Origin: Lichenostomus cassidix
Lineage: Eukaryota; Chordata; Aves; Passeriformes; Meliphagidae
Length of the DNA stretch: 64,000 bases
NCBI GenBank assembly: GCA_008360975.2
Contig: CM039182.1
Coordinates: 60,802,516 to 60,866,515 of the forward strand
Direction: 5' to 3'
The notes under the pieces were generated by a model. It did not search any database, had not been told where the DNA came from, and was given only the letters and a program-made list of their open reading frames with translations. How positions within the stretch are numbered: the first letter of the stretch is position 1; the number at the start of each line of letters is the position of its first letter. Positions 1-12,995 of the stretch are shown in pieces. Made by a program: the position numbers and the translations under genes.

Positions 1-35
1 GGCAGTCTCAATATGAGATATAGAGTAAGCTCCAT

Positions 36-41
36 TTTATT
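36..41 (-). terminator. Polyadenylation signal of the LTR
   Basis: AATAAA on the minus strand, 16 bases after the TATA box. This arrangement fits an LTR with a short R region. Confidence 0.45.
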
Positions 42-56
42 TCACCAAACGAGAGA

Positions 57-64
57 CTTATATA
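57..64 (-). promoter_or_regulatory. TATA box of the LTR
   Basis: TATATAAG on the minus strand. It lies upstream of the LTR poly(A) signal, as expected for the U3 promoter. It is a sequence match only; whether this copy is active is unknown. Confidence 0.45.
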
Positions 65-330
65 CTGTTACAGATCTTACCAATTATCGTTACACACACA
101 CCTGCAGTCTGTTCTCACACATTCAGGGATCCTCCTGTTAACTCCCTTATTCTTTTCTCATAACACTTCTGACTCCCTAATCTTTCTCATTACATTCTTC
201 CCACAGAACATTCTCAGGTAAACAAGCCACTGTAGCTTATTGGAATTTTACTGAGGCCTGAGAATGCTGAGGCCCTGCTCAGGTTTATTCAGTTAGCATA
301 AGTTTTGCTGGAAAACTGCGTTTTCCAACA

Positions 331-3300
331 CATAACAGTCCTGGTAACAATATATAATAGGAAGAAACCCAAGCCTTTGTAGTTCCAAAAATTAAAAAAC
401 ATCAGTTCCTTCTAAGGGGGTCAATCAGAAATGGCTAAACTGATACTTAGGTTTGTCTCAGGGGTCACGCTGATGGAGCGTAATCCACATAAGCTGCCTT
501 TTCCTATCTAAACCTTACCTCACTGCCTGAAGAAAAGGTCATCCACTGTATGTAGATCTGGAGTGGACTACTACCCTCTTCATATTTGTCTCAGTATCTG
601 GACGATTGAGACAGAAAGTGTGTGGCAGAGCGGCCAAAGGCAGGAAGTGTTTCTTGTTGGATTTGTGCAGGCCAAGAGCCCCTGTTCAAATCATGCAGAG
701 CTCTGGCATGGCTTAGACACACAGCCCAAGAGCACGAAGCTGTGAGTCAGGCTGGAAGCCTGTTTTAGGTCTGTGCTATATGCATTTCATAAAGACAGCC
801 TTTTCACCACCACTGCAGACATTGGTTTCACATTACATGTAATCTGATGGAGTTGCAGGCTCCTATGGAAAGTGTGGCCTCAATCCATCTTGCTCTGTCA
901 CATGTTCTCACTGCATCCTTCGAGTCATATCAATTGATTATGGAGCAGTAGAGCAGACTAATGGAAAATTAGCCTGCTAAAATAGTAAAATCCACATGGT
1001 TGTCTGTTGGGTCAGCTCATGGAACCACGTCCATTAGCTGGGTCCAATGGCCGTGTCCAGCCCTTGAGAGGGGGGCAGGAAGCCTGGTGCTGTGGGTTGA
1101 GGGGTGCTGCTGGGCTGCTCTGGGTGGCAGCAGCCCACCTATAGGCCAGAGTCAGTGCAAGTTGAAGCCACATCTGATGTGATCTTATGCTCCCCAGCAA
1201 CTATCTAATCACCTCATCCTGTCTTGGTTAAAAATCCGCTTCTCGTGCTCACTTATCAGTTACAGAAGAGTGACGTCTGAGCTCCATCACACAGTCTCAA
1301 AGGGCAGTTTGGCCACCCTGGTGACTGCCTGGAAAGCACCAGAGATTGCTGCTGGTGACCCAGGAAGTGCTGTTCACTGAGATCAGCACAGAAAAGGCAA
1401 AGCACGTATGCAAGGCCTTTGTGCCTGGTGCTGTTTCATTCACACCTCTGGCCATTATGGTGGAACGAGGGACTGTGGGTTTTGGTGAGTGGCTCATACC
1501 AAACAGAAGCAACTCATTTTTCCCTGAGCCTGACTTTTTTCTTTTTTTTAATAGGAGCTTTTAAGCTATCACCATTTTTAATTACTAGTATCATGTCCAC
1601 CTCTAAGTGTTTTTCCGGTTGGAGGAGTGGGTGGAATATCTGTAGCACCTGTGAACAATATGAAAGCCAGAGGGAGACAGGTCAGGTGTACTTAACTGCT
1701 TTCCTTGCTTGCTGTTCCAAGTATAATGACTCTTTCCCTCATCCCTGATTAATAAAATATTTTAATGGCATTAAAAATGAAATTCTCAAAGCATCACTCA
1801 ATTTGATAAGTATATCTTCAAAGCATCTTGTAGCTATTTAATACCTCCAGTTCTATCTAAAAGTATTTAAGAAGTGCAAGGTGTTGACATCTAACATACT
1901 TACAGGACTACCAGACAAGTAAAATACAAAATTGATTTTCCCAGATTATATCTGATAAAATTTGATTGCTTGTTTAGCACTTTAGGGAGGTTTGATTCAT
2001 GTCTCTAATATACATGGGGCAGTTTTGGACCAGGTATAAACAGAAACCTTTTGGTTTTGGCTTATGAGTTCAAAGTAATATTCATTCCTTTAGTCCCGGA
2101 ATATGTCCAAATATAGACCATTTACACTGCAAAATATAGGTGGAAAAAACCAGTCAATTAATCTCTATAAATATACATCCTTTGTACGACGTTTTTCTGC
2201 TTTGGTAAAGGTGGGTAGCTGAAGTGATATAAAGGAAGCACATGAAGAGAATTCCATTTTGGCAAATAACTTCTGGTCTTGGCAATCTTATTTTAAATCA
2301 AAATCTACAGTAGCCACCAGGGCTACTCATTACATGTGCTGTCCATTTCAGTATGTGAATATATGATTCCATATATAGAACTTATTTAAAACTCATGCTG
2401 TAAAGTGATACCTGATATATTATGGCTGTGCTCTTGATACTGAAAGGTATCTGGCTTGGATACCAGCACCCGTTTCAAATCATTTTGAGTTCAGCCTCTT
2501 AGCAAAGATTATGGCTGACTGCCTTTGCTGATTTCACAGGAAAATTTGATTAAAAGTGGTTGAAATTGTGACATTTATGCCTGGTTTTGGTCCTTGCAAG
2601 AGTCCATGGTCCTTTGGAAGTGAAGACAGAGTATCTCCTGTCCTCTGCACCAGGAGCTCATGCAGAAACCTTCAGGATACTGGGGCACCTGGTAGGTGAT
2701 GCCGGGACTGACGGTGTCTCCGTGTGCATTTGCCACCCCTGCCCTAGACAGTGCAGGTTAAGTGACTTTTCCCTTTCAGATCTAACCTGGGAGTAATATG
2801 GGGTGCTGGGGTGGTGGAGCTCATGGAAAACCATTAGACAGGCAGGCTTGAAGGACCTCTTTAGTACAAGTCCATGCTGTAAGTTCTTTTAAGAGAATAC
2901 ATGTTATTTAGGTATTGTTGTGTCTGCTGTACAGCCCTTGGAGATATGAAATGGAATTAGTATTGCCCAAAGAGAAGGATAGTTTAGGGAAGCTACAAGC
3001 TGATGAGAATTCTTCCTGGTCCCTTGAACCAGACATGGAAATTTACCTAATTTATGTCTTTGACATCTTTATATTTTTAGTGTGCTCCTCTCTGTGGTTG
3101 TCTAACAAGTACTTGGGTCAAAAGCTATGCTAGTCTGCTCTTAAACTAATCTTCCTTCTTTTCTGTTGACTAGGGCGGCTCCGACATTTTTTCAGAATTT
3201 TAACTGCTTTTATTAGTGGTAGAAGAAATGCCAAGCCAGAGGCAGGAGAGTGGAAGTTCACACAGCTTTCCGGATGTTCTGGCAGCTGGGAACTGGCCAG

Positions 3301-4980
3301 GCTCACAACAGGAGATGCTGAAGGTGACTTGAAATCACCTTCCTCATCCCCATTTCCCTTTCCTGGACCTAGTGTAGCTTGTGTGGAGCACGGAACTGAG
3401 CTCCAAATCTTTCATTTCACTAGGATGCAGAGAGTTCAATTAAGTGTGCTGATGCCAAGAAATATTTTTCAGGTTGTAACTGGCACTCCCATGAGCTATT
3501 TTACCTGCAGCAGAATGACACTCATTTGTGAAATTATTTCCTGCTATTAGAAACATCAAAGAATGTAGTTTTCATTACAGATGAAAATGAAGCTATTTTG
3601 AAAAAGCAAGGGGGAAACACGTTGGCACCAACAGGAAAAAATGTATTACTTACATTCTCAACAGATTTCAAGGTGTATTATTCATTCTGTAATCCCATTT
3701 GTTATATAAATGCACAAAACTTTACAAAAGTAGTTTTTAATTGAAAGCAAAGCAGCATCCTGAAGCATCCTTTAATCAAGGTACTTGATTACTGAAAGCT
3801 TGAGTACTGAAGCTGAAGATCCCAGCTTCTGTAAGCTTTGTCTGGCTTCTAATCTCAACTTTTGATTGCCTTGTTGCAATCAGGAGCACACTCCCATTGC
3901 TGGCCATGAAACCAGGGTTCCACATGCCATTGAAAAAAAATGTTTTCCAGAATATCCTGAGTCTTGTTAGGAGCCAAAACTGAAATAACAGTATCTGAAA
4001 GGCAGACCTGCTGTCTGAAGTTTGTATATTAATTCAGCCTCCTCCTCTCCACATGACTGCTTTCATAAAGGTCCCTATCCTGATCTTGACTTGATCAGAT
4101 CTATAAATCTTTGCATAGTAAGATGAAAATACACAGGCCATAAACAAAGGTATCTGATGTTTGGATATGTGGCTAGCAGAAAGTATCAGAACCACATAAT
4201 CATATTTTTTGAAACAAGGAGGCTTTTGTTCTTGTGGTTGTCTTTGCACAGCTGTGAGTTTTATAGCACCATGCTGATGAATGCACTCATTGCGACTTTT
4301 ATTTTACTCTGAAAAGGTAAATTGGGAGTATTAAGCCCCCAGTAAGTATGTAAAAGTGGCAAAACCACAGGTAAAGTGTTACTGAAAGCTGCAGTCCTGC
4401 CAGCCATTTCATTTTAAATATGTCTCTTTTAAAAATAACTTTTGCAGTAAAAGCTGTAACTCCTGGATGTAATATGAGCTATTGCTAATGTCATTCCCAT
4501 GAATTGCTTACAGTGTTGAACCGTTAGATGTCTGACAAGTCCATATATCTCCTATACAGTATATATGAAAGTTTTTTGTGTCTAAACCATATGTTCTTTT
4601 TTTACTCCTCTGTATTCTGGAAATGCACGTCGTTTGGTGATATAGTTTATTTGCACAGGAACCATAACAGACAGAATTATTCTTTCGCTGAAATGTATCC
4701 TTTTTCATACATCTCAGCTTCATGATTAAAGTGATTGGCTTTTGAGGCGTTAAGTTTAGTCTGCTTCTGCCACAATTATGCCTTTGAAAACTCCTGAGTT
4801 CACTCAGTGATTTCCAGTAGTCCAAGTGTCATTAGAACAACATGCAGGTAGTCTGCAAAGTCCGGTAACACTGTCTACACTTCTGACTTGGGCAGGCTTT
4901 TCCCTTCCTCCCTCTTGGCCCAGGCTCACAGCTCTGGGAGAAAACAAATAGCTTTCCTCATGGAAAGTTTTACTTAACCT
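331..4980. other. Unique non-coding stretch
   Basis: AT-leaning sequence with no recognisable gene or repeat. The only ORFs are short (at most 109 codons) and match no family I know. A long pyrimidine tract ending in AATAG (1531-1554) resembles a 3' splice site. The open frame after it runs to a weak GT at 1681, but I could not recognise a protein. Confidence 0.7.
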
Positions 4981-6980
4981 GGCGTGGTGCCTGAGACTAG
5001 ACCCTCCTCGTCTCTAATGATGATTGAAAGTGTACGTGCTACTGTGATGAAACATGCTGAGTCGTTAACATTTGGGGCTTGGGTTGTGGGCAATGAGCAA
5101 GGGACGACTGAAGTAATGCATTCGAATCAGACCTTCGGTGGACTTGCACGTCTGGGTTGGAGGGGGATCCTGTTACACAAAACCACACACCTGCAGGATT
5201 GGGTTTTGCTGTTTCTACCGGGTTTGAGGAATTGGGTCTCCCAGGAGGCCCACCAGGAGAAAGCTCCCAGAAGCACAGATGACCAGACTAGGTTTCCTTC
5301 CTGGTTTTCTACAGCCCCAGGTGTGCAGCTGCCCACAGAGCAGACCTGCCTACCTCTTAGCTGTGGTGTGCTGTGAAATATAGTAGGGAACTTTACTTTC
5401 TTTCAACATCAGCACTTAAATTTCCAGTGAGGTCCTTGAGGCTTTCAAGGTCCCTTTGGAGAAGTCCTTAGTGGCTCTAGCCCCATTCAGTGATGCCAGA
5501 CACTGGTGGAGGGAGCAGGAGGCTGACCAAGTGACAGGAAAGCTGCAGAAAGCAGTATTTTTAGTGTTGACAAACCAGCCTTTGGTCAATGTGCATCTGC
5601 ACACGCACCTTCGCATTAACATTTGGAGTCATTAAGTGTTTGGCTGAAGCTGCGTTGCTCCCCCTCTTTCCAGCTGAGAGCAGCTTGGAAGAAGTTGCTC
5701 CTCACTCCCATGCCCCATTCATTCTTTTCTTTCTGTATCAATTGATGTTGGTGTTGCTGTTTCAAATGGTAAAAGCTTTGTTGGTTATTTGGTGTAAGTC
5801 TTCCCTGGCAATCAGGAGAGAAGAAGTTGCTGTATCTGAGCCTTGGTAACATTTACATCTGCTTTTAAGCCTGGAGCAGTGCCAAGGAAAATATATGGCT
5901 TGCAGAAGCACAAGCTTCGTGAGAAAGCTTTGTCCCGATGCAAATTATTTTAGGAATATGTTGTTTGTTTGAATCATTTCTGCTGAGCTGAGCAATGTTA
6001 GCTACTCAGGTGTGGCCTCGTGCCTTGGCCTCCGTGATCTCATGTCCTGAACCCCTTCTGTCAAAACACGTGTGGGGAAGTTGTGGTAGCAGGCCCCTCT
6101 TCTCGAGGGAGCAGGATATGGCACAGGCCCCCACAGCACCTTTGCTGAACTGGGCTGGCTGCTCAGCCCAGCAAACACATCCATGTCAGAGGGAGCAGCC
6201 TCCGTGACTTCATATACAGCACTTTTGGAGAGGCACTGGCAAGCTGCTGGATCCCCAAGCTGTGGAGGGCCTGCCTCTGCTCCCACTTAAGTCAATAACA
6301 CCATTCCCTTTGGGTTCGTTGGGAACAGGACCAAGCGCATGGCTGGTAGTTAAAGCACACATAATAGCTGCATTCATGGCAGCCTGGTCCCTGATAGACA
6401 GGCAGAGAGGGAGTTTTTCTGAGCAGATTTCTGTGCGGCACCACTCGTCGTTTCATCTGCGTCTGCCAGACAGCTGGGGGCTGGGTCAGGGGCCTGATAG
6501 TGCCTTGACCATCGCTGCTGAGAGCACGCTGCTTGATAACCTGGATCCGGGTCTTTCCTCCTCTCTGAGGAGCTGAAGCTGATTGCAGCCAAAGGGGGCA
6601 CAGACTTTCCACAGCAGGCTTATCACCAGGCTGGGAGGAAGCTTATGAAAAAAAGCAGACCCTCAAAATGTTCCCCTCCTCCTCCGTCACTGAGGAAGTC
6701 TGCAAAGCCTGGGCATTGGAAATACCTGGGAACAATTGGTGGGTAAGAAATACAGTAGGAAAAGTGTGGTCCTGTACCTTGTTGGCCAGCCTGGCTGGGT
6801 TTGTCAGCAAACCAGGAAGCTGGACCAGCCCTCTACCTCCTTTACAGGCTTCACTTTGTCCACAGGTCTCCTACTTTTTGCACACCATGAGACCTACTGC
6901 AAGACAAATAGCAAAAAGCTGAGTAAGATGGTGGTACAAGTGTGTCAAAATTCCCAAACCATCTTGTTCCTGAGCACATA
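4981..6980. other. GC-richer non-coding stretch
   Basis: More GC-rich than the preceding block, so it holds more overlapping chance ORFs on both strands (longest 4984-5376, 130 codons, plus). None shows a domain, signal peptide or splice-site frame that I could support. No interspersed repeat was recognised. Confidence 0.65.
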
Positions 6981-9900
6981 AATTGCAGTATGAGCACTTG
7001 GACAGTCTTGAAAAAGCAATGCTACAGGCTATCCAAATCCGTAATTAGTGGATTAAATTCTTTGATCCTCATTATAGCTCATTTTCCAAGCATCATGTAA
7101 ACGCAGGAACGTTCCTCACTTGCCTTTCCTTTGCACAATGAAAACATGATTTCTGTACTTAATTTTGACCCTTCTGCAGCCATAGTGCTGCAGAGAGTGC
7201 AGAAGACAAGATTTGATTCTTCATGTCTGTACTGTCCTGATTGCTCTTGATGTTACATTTACATTGGAGCTAGGGCTGAAGATCTGTTGAATCTCATAGC
7301 TATTGTGATGCCTTTGGGGTTGCAGAATAGGTATTGCTGTAGATACTATGAAGCCATTTTGATATCCTGGGAGCAGCAGTCAGTCTTTTTTCTAGTGCTT
7401 TGGGGAAAATATGTGTTTCAGTGCCGCCTCACAAGCAAAATCTTCTGCAGATTACTTAAGAAGTAGAAAAAACTGCTATTTTGGGTCACAAGAGAAGCCT
7501 CCAAAAATATAAAACTGAAGAATATTTATTTTAACCTTCATTTCTATCCTGCATATGCAAATCCATACACACATAAAGTGTCTGAAATGAGCTATAAGAC
7601 TTTGTATTTTAATTCTTTTGCATCTTCGTACTTATGGTGGGCAAGAGTGATCTAAGGCTCTTCTACTCATGACTGACTTTTCTGAAAATCACACAGGTGC
7701 CTGTTGAGTAAAACCTTTTAGAAGCATGAGGTCAGGTGGAGAAGCCCATCCCATGGAGATTCTGTAGTGCACAGTCATTTTCTGAACCATTGCAGCTCCG
7801 TGCTGCTGCACTCCTCTGAGCTGTGATTGTCACTGATGCTGGCATCTGAACTTTTCCTATCCAGTTATTCTTTTGGAAGACTGAAGTGACTAGTAATCTC
7901 TTCATTATTAGTTGACTCTTGTTATTTTCCCCTGTGGTGACTCTGGTTCACCAAACTCCAGTCTGCACTTATCCACAGCATTGGCTTGAGGCATTTCACC
8001 TCAGAGCATCTGCTTGAGGCATTATCAACTTCTCCAGGCATCATCTTCTTATTGTAATGTCTCTGGATCAGTCATACTGGGAGGTTCAAATATTCTTCTC
8101 AATCTAAAATGACTAGGTGTGAAATTGCCATATAAAAAGAGAAACTAGTCCTGATTGTCTTCAATTACACACCCTTTGTTTTCTTTCTTCTGAGAACTTT
8201 TCCTGATTCATTAGCTGTTAACCATTGCACTACACACCATGGGCCCCAGCAGTCAAACGCTAAAGCTTCCTGAAGTTGTTAGAACTGATGCCATGGAAAT
8301 TCCAGTTTTGCAGAGAGTTGTAACGGCTGCAAGGTATGGCAAGTTTTACGTCAGCTGCACAAGATCTCTCTGGAAGGGCCACCACAAATGGAAATGGCTG
8401 CTCTGTTCCAGACCCTAAGCTCCTAGGTAACTTTGAAAGAGTTCTCAGGCATTTTCTTGGGATTTTTATTCTGTGCAGAGAGTATGTTAGGATGAAGAAA
8501 GACATCATTACAAAAGAAAAAGCAGCAACACTGATTCTAGGGCAGAAAATGCCATCAGCCACAGAGAGGAGACTGCTTTTTTGTATCAGCAGACAAGCCC
8601 AGGGGCAATGGCTGCTTCAGAGAACTTTCCAGGAATTACCCCACTCTTTCTGAAAATCTATGCTGGACCTTTACAGGCCAGAAAAGCATGTTACAAACTA
8701 TTTAAACCACAGACTCACAGGTGGATGAGCTGTCACTGCTTGGTAGGAACCTGCAAACCTCCACTGTTACCAGACAAACTGCTGAATTCTGCCCAATTCA
8801 GCACATAGTCAGAGTCGTAGAGATAAAGGTGACCATGGCTTTTGGGGTTGGAGGGTTCAGACTTACCTTTTTGCAATCTGATATCTCAGATATTTCATCC
8901 CATTTCAATGGTAAACTGAAGTCTTAAAGAGGAACCAGCAGTGCTGAAGTCAAGCAAAGGTTTGCCAGAAGGACATGCTAATGTGAAAGCAGCTTCTCGT
9001 GCTATTTTAGTAGCTAACTCACAATTACAGAGATAGCTGCAGCCCTCAGCTGAGTTGGTGTCTGCTTGCTGGCAGAGGCAGATCTGTGTTGCAAGACTCC
9101 AGGACCCCCAGTCAAAGCTGGGGTTCTGCATGGGGCTGCAAAGGATTCAGCACATTGGAAGGGATGGGGCCCTTTGTGAAAAGTACAGGCAAGTGCATGC
9201 ATGTATATACATTTATTCTATTTGGGAAACTTAGTAAAAAAAAAATAAAATAGAAGCTTTCTCATGAAGCTGTAGCACAGTTAGCAAGCATTTTAATTTT
9301 CAGACTTCTAGTCTAGCTGTGAAACTACCTGATGGTGTAATTAGAGTGAAAGAAGGCCTGAGAAAAAGAGAAATGAGAGGAGAGTTAAATATAACATCCT
9401 CATTTAAAAAAAAAGAAAAGGTGAGCAAAGATGACTTCTGGAAGAAGAGGGGAAAGGATGAGTGTGGGTGTGAGACAGAGGAGTTTGTCTAGAAGTGAAA
9501 TGGTACAAATGAGTAGTATGAGCCCAGGATTTGACTGCCATGGAAAAGTGTGTCTAAAGAATACCTCGCTTTGCCCCAAAATAATTTAAATATAGAGAAA
9601 AATAAGAGGAGATGATGAAATGAGCATTGTGCTCATTAAACTTACATAGATCCACGGAGAGAGAATAGAGGAGCCTATCTGTCTGTATTGATCTACAGTG
9701 TGATGGCTCCAATGCCTGCAGGTGGAAAGGTTTGGTGGGCAGCTCCGCTGGGGCGGGACCCTCACATAACCCCATGACTTATTTCCATGTTCTATCGACA
9801 GGTTTTCTAACGGGCAAGGAGAGGGCTTCAGAGCTGCCACTGGGTGGAGAAAGCTCCCACAGGGAGACCAAAAAACCCTCTTGAAATATGGTGGAAGTGA

Positions 9901-10465
9901 AGGGAGTGGGAAGTGGTCTTTGAGTAAATATAGTGCCATCACTTGAACTTAGTGAGAAATCTTCATATCAGTTTTAAATTTTCATATTGGTTTTAAGACT
10001 TACAGTGTAACAGGGCATCCATTAAAAGAACAATAAGAATATATTATCCATTGACCTTTCCCCAGTTGGAAACTACCAGGAAAAAAATAGTGCTAGAAGG
10101 AGTAGAAGTGATCAGACCTTGACAAGGCAGTTGAGGATTTGTAAAAGCTCACTTTCAAGGTTATACAATTGAAGAATAAAACAGGAAATCCCCTTACTTT
10201 GCAACTTTTGAGAGATGGCATTCAAGTTACATTTAGGATGTGATCCAAGTGCCATGAAATTTTTTTCCATCAACTTTGATGGATGTTCTAAAACAGGATG
10301 TGTTAAATCAGGGGAAATAATAACCTGCAATAAAGACTCTCAAGTAAATTAACAGAAGATTCACAACAGATTATGAATCACTGTATTAAAGAATCAATTA
10401 GAGTCAGCTATTTACATAAAGGCAGAGTAGTAGCAAAAAAAAATTTTGAACTAGAAAAAATTGGA
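6981..10465. other. Unique non-coding stretch
   Basis: No long ORF between 6981 and 8260. A 105-codon plus ORF at 8336-8653 and a 118-codon minus ORF at 9586-9942 have no recognisable domain. A short A-run lies near 9236-9250 and another near 9405. Otherwise I see nothing. Confidence 0.65.
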
Positions 10466-10582
10466 ACATCTGCTGAAGTTTCCAAAGCTATATTTAATAT
10501 TATCTTCGGAAAAGCACCTGGACTGAATGGTGTCTCATCAAAAATTTCTAAGTGTTTCCAGACCAAAATTACTTGGATACTT
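10466..10582 (+). pseudogene. Possible degenerate non-LTR reverse-transcriptase motif
   Basis: Inside an 86-codon open frame (10373-10633), residues 32-70 follow the pattern of the N-terminal RT region of LINE ORF2: an 'E-[IV]-x-x-A-I' helix, then GKAPGLNGVSS, then a Lys-Cys-Phe segment and an Ile-Thr-x-Ile-Leu end. The family hallmark is K-[AS]-P-G-x-[DN]-G. The spacing looks more like L1/Tx1- or RTE-type elements than CR1, whose equivalent motif differs. The downstream RT motifs are not visible; the frame runs into an A-rich tract and stops. It may be a short relic or a chance match over about 40 codons. Confidence 0.28.
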
Positions 10583-10823
10583 TCAAAAAAAAAAAAATCA
10601 TCTGCTAAAGTAAAAGAAAAAACTCTTGTCTAATCCTTCCTTTCCACTTAATTTTGTTGTGGGGAATATCTCCATCTTAAACCAGATCTCTTTCTGCTGC
10701 CATGGGCTAGTTTGCTGGAACCAAGGCCTGCCCTTGCATAACAGTACCATTAGCTAACTGTGGGGTAGACTTTATTATTATAAGGAATATTTTGGATTCA
10801 AGCACTCAGCACAGAGGAGAGTG

Positions 10824-10858
10824 TGAAAAGTGAGCAGACTATGAAAAGTGAGCAGACT
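10824..10858. repeat. 18-bp tandem duplication
   Basis: Two adjacent copies of an 18-bp unit beginning TGAAAAGTGAGC, identical over the 17 bases that can be compared. Confidence 0.8.
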
Positions 10859-12818
10859 GGTAGAGATGCCAGATTTCCTGCCAAGAAATCTACGAATGGA
10901 TGGACCTTTTCTTTGTTTGTTAGGTGAATATTCAGAAAAAAAAAATTATTTTAGTGAGGAAGGGGGTAAGATATAGGGCTGTCTATGTATGTCTCATGGT
11001 GTGAGTTGTGACACTAGAAACATTTGGTCAGCCAGCCAGAGGTCAGCCAGATGTACAGAGGATGTTTCAGGGCTATTTTTATGGTTTCTCTGATGATAAA
11101 ATCTAGATTTCTGCAGCGACCAACACAATCTCTCTGCTGTCAGTTAAGACCCTTCAGGGAGGAGCTAACAGATGTTTGTGATGCCAAGTGAGGCTGTATC
11201 ATGCTTTCTGTCATGCATGGTCCCCCAAAGGATGTTGCCACCACCTCTCTGTACCTATTTTTGGAAAAATGCCAATGTTCAGAAAGTTGTCTGAAGACAG
11301 ATTTACATTTCATATGACAAATTTCCACTGGGGGGAAGCACCACTGACAGGGGAAAACCCCACATCTTGTGACACTAAAATGATTTTAAGAATTCTTTGC
11401 TAAGATGTCTAGGTGGGAAAATCTCTCATAATACGGAAAAGATACCTCAATTCTACATTGGTGCTGTAAAATGAAAACCTTAAGAATGAGAGAACTTAGC
11501 TTTGGTTCCTCTTGCTAGAGGCATCTGGAGTAAGTCAGCATAGATCCATCTAGATGTAGTGCAGCTGCACTGATTTCTACTTATTCAGACCCAAAACCAA
11601 TTTATTTAAAAATGAATGCACTAGCTGCAGGGACGATTCTTCTAGCTACATCCTTACTTACCCTGCTTTTAAGTACTAAAAGACATTTCTGTGTATCTTT
11701 TCCTTTTCCTTTGCAGACTTTTATTTCTATCATATATCTGTGTCTCACATGCCAATGGAAATCAGGAAAGGAAATTAATTTATATGAATGGACTTCATAA
11801 AGTTCATGATTTACCAGTAATGAAATCCTGGTTTGCAGAATGAGAAATAATAGGGCTTTTCCAAAATATCTTAATCCTTGGCTATGATTAGTGGCATAAA
11901 ATGAACCATTCTTTCCTACATATCTAAAGTCCAAGTTGTGCTCCATGTGATATTATTTCCAGTCTCATGTCAGTAAATAATTGTCATGTTGCTCTTTAGT
12001 CTGTCTCTGAACTTCACTGTGCTTGCTTTTCTTGATCAAAAGTTGGGAGGTGTTGCAGATTGATCTCCTACTGTGATCTGATTTAGTCTAGTGTGAAAGG
12101 AAAGCTCGTTAATCCTACTCCCAAATTCTTTACCCTGTGTACTATAAATGTACTGCTCTATAAGCATACGTAATACAGCACAGCCATAACAGTTCTTAAA
12201 TGGGATTTGGCCATGCCTCATACTTTCTAACTACTTCTACTTTTGCAGGAATACAAATTCACTCTCTTTGTATTGTCAGGGGGAACTTTAAAAAAAATGG
12301 TTTAGCTAGTTTCAGTTTTCTGATTTGATGCCAGAATATTGTCTAGTCTGTCTAACCTTGGCCAGTGTGTCTAATTACCTGAATATGAACCAAATATGGT
12401 TCATATCTTAAGGAGTCTGTTTTGTGGATGGGAAGAACCAAGTAGCTTGACATGATCTTGTTTTACAAATTAAAAATTGGCAATTGAGCTGTATACTTAA
12501 GCAAGGATTTTTAGTCCTAGAGAAGTGGTTTAAAATCTAGAAAAGAAAGACTATGTGCTGCTACTAAAACCCTGTGCATGGTTTTCCACTATTCCCTAGA
12601 AAGTGGGTAGGGCTGTAGGATCAAACTGTACCCACATGCATATGCACTAAAACCAGCACACTGAAGTAAACACAGAAACGTGCTTGTCCTGCTTGTGTGG
12701 TAGAAATCAGAAGTTTGCTGACATCAAGGAAGTCTTGCATCCTTCAAAATTCCAGCAAAATAAGAGAACAGATCTACTTGCTTCTTTTGCATATCCACAT
12801 TAAAACATTTCAAATGAT

Positions 12819-12875
12819 GTTTTGAGAATAATGAACAAAATAGAGTGTTTTGAGAGTTAATGAACAAAATACAGT
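12819..12875. repeat. Imperfect 28/29-bp tandem duplication
   Basis: Copies at 12819-12846 and 12847-12875 share GTTTTGAGA and AATGAACAAAATA, with a one-base indel and a few substitutions. Confidence 0.75.
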
Positions 12876-12965
12876 GACTGATATGTTTTCCTGCCATGCC
12901 ATCAGACCAGTACACTGAACACTTGTAGACCACCTTGGGATATATCTGTCTGTGTTTAATAAGAA

Positions 12966-12995
12966 CTTGATGCAAAGCTCATTCTTTGCATCAAG
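12966..12995. repeat. Perfect 12-bp inverted repeat, 6-base loop
   Basis: CTTGATGCAAAG (12966-12977), loop CTCATT, then its exact reverse complement (12984-12995). Flanks do not continue the pairing, and there is no U-run after it. It is not a known RNA class by eye. Confidence 0.85.

Larger units (their letters stand above)
1..330 (-). mobile_element. Probable endogenous retrovirus LTR (solo or partial), cut by the window edge
   Basis: Read on the minus strand, this begins TGTTGGAAAACGCAG at 330 and runs off the window at base 1. The TG start is the expected LTR terminus. It carries a TATA box (57-64) and a polyadenylation hexamer (36-41) spaced about 16 bases apart, as in short-R avian LTRs. 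The first 20 bases include a perfect inverted repeat (309-316 against 320-327, 3-base loop). Beyond the poly(A) signal the remaining bases would be R/U5. No retroviral gene is visible to the right, which is the outer side of this LTR. Whether this is a solo LTR or the start of a provirus depends on sequence left of base 1. The family name is not known to me. Alternative: an AT-rich unique segment with chance signals. Confidence 0.6.

Noticed and set aside
1531..1680. Strong pyrimidine tract plus AG, open frame, then GT at 1681
   Set aside because: The donor (GTCAGG) is weak and the 42-residue product matches nothing. Left as a cryptic splice-site match.
11691..11716. Strong 3' splice-site-like tract (TTTTCCTTTTCCTTTGCAG)
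   Set aside because: No convincing exon or donor follows. Such tracts are frequent in AT/pyrimidine-rich vertebrate DNA.
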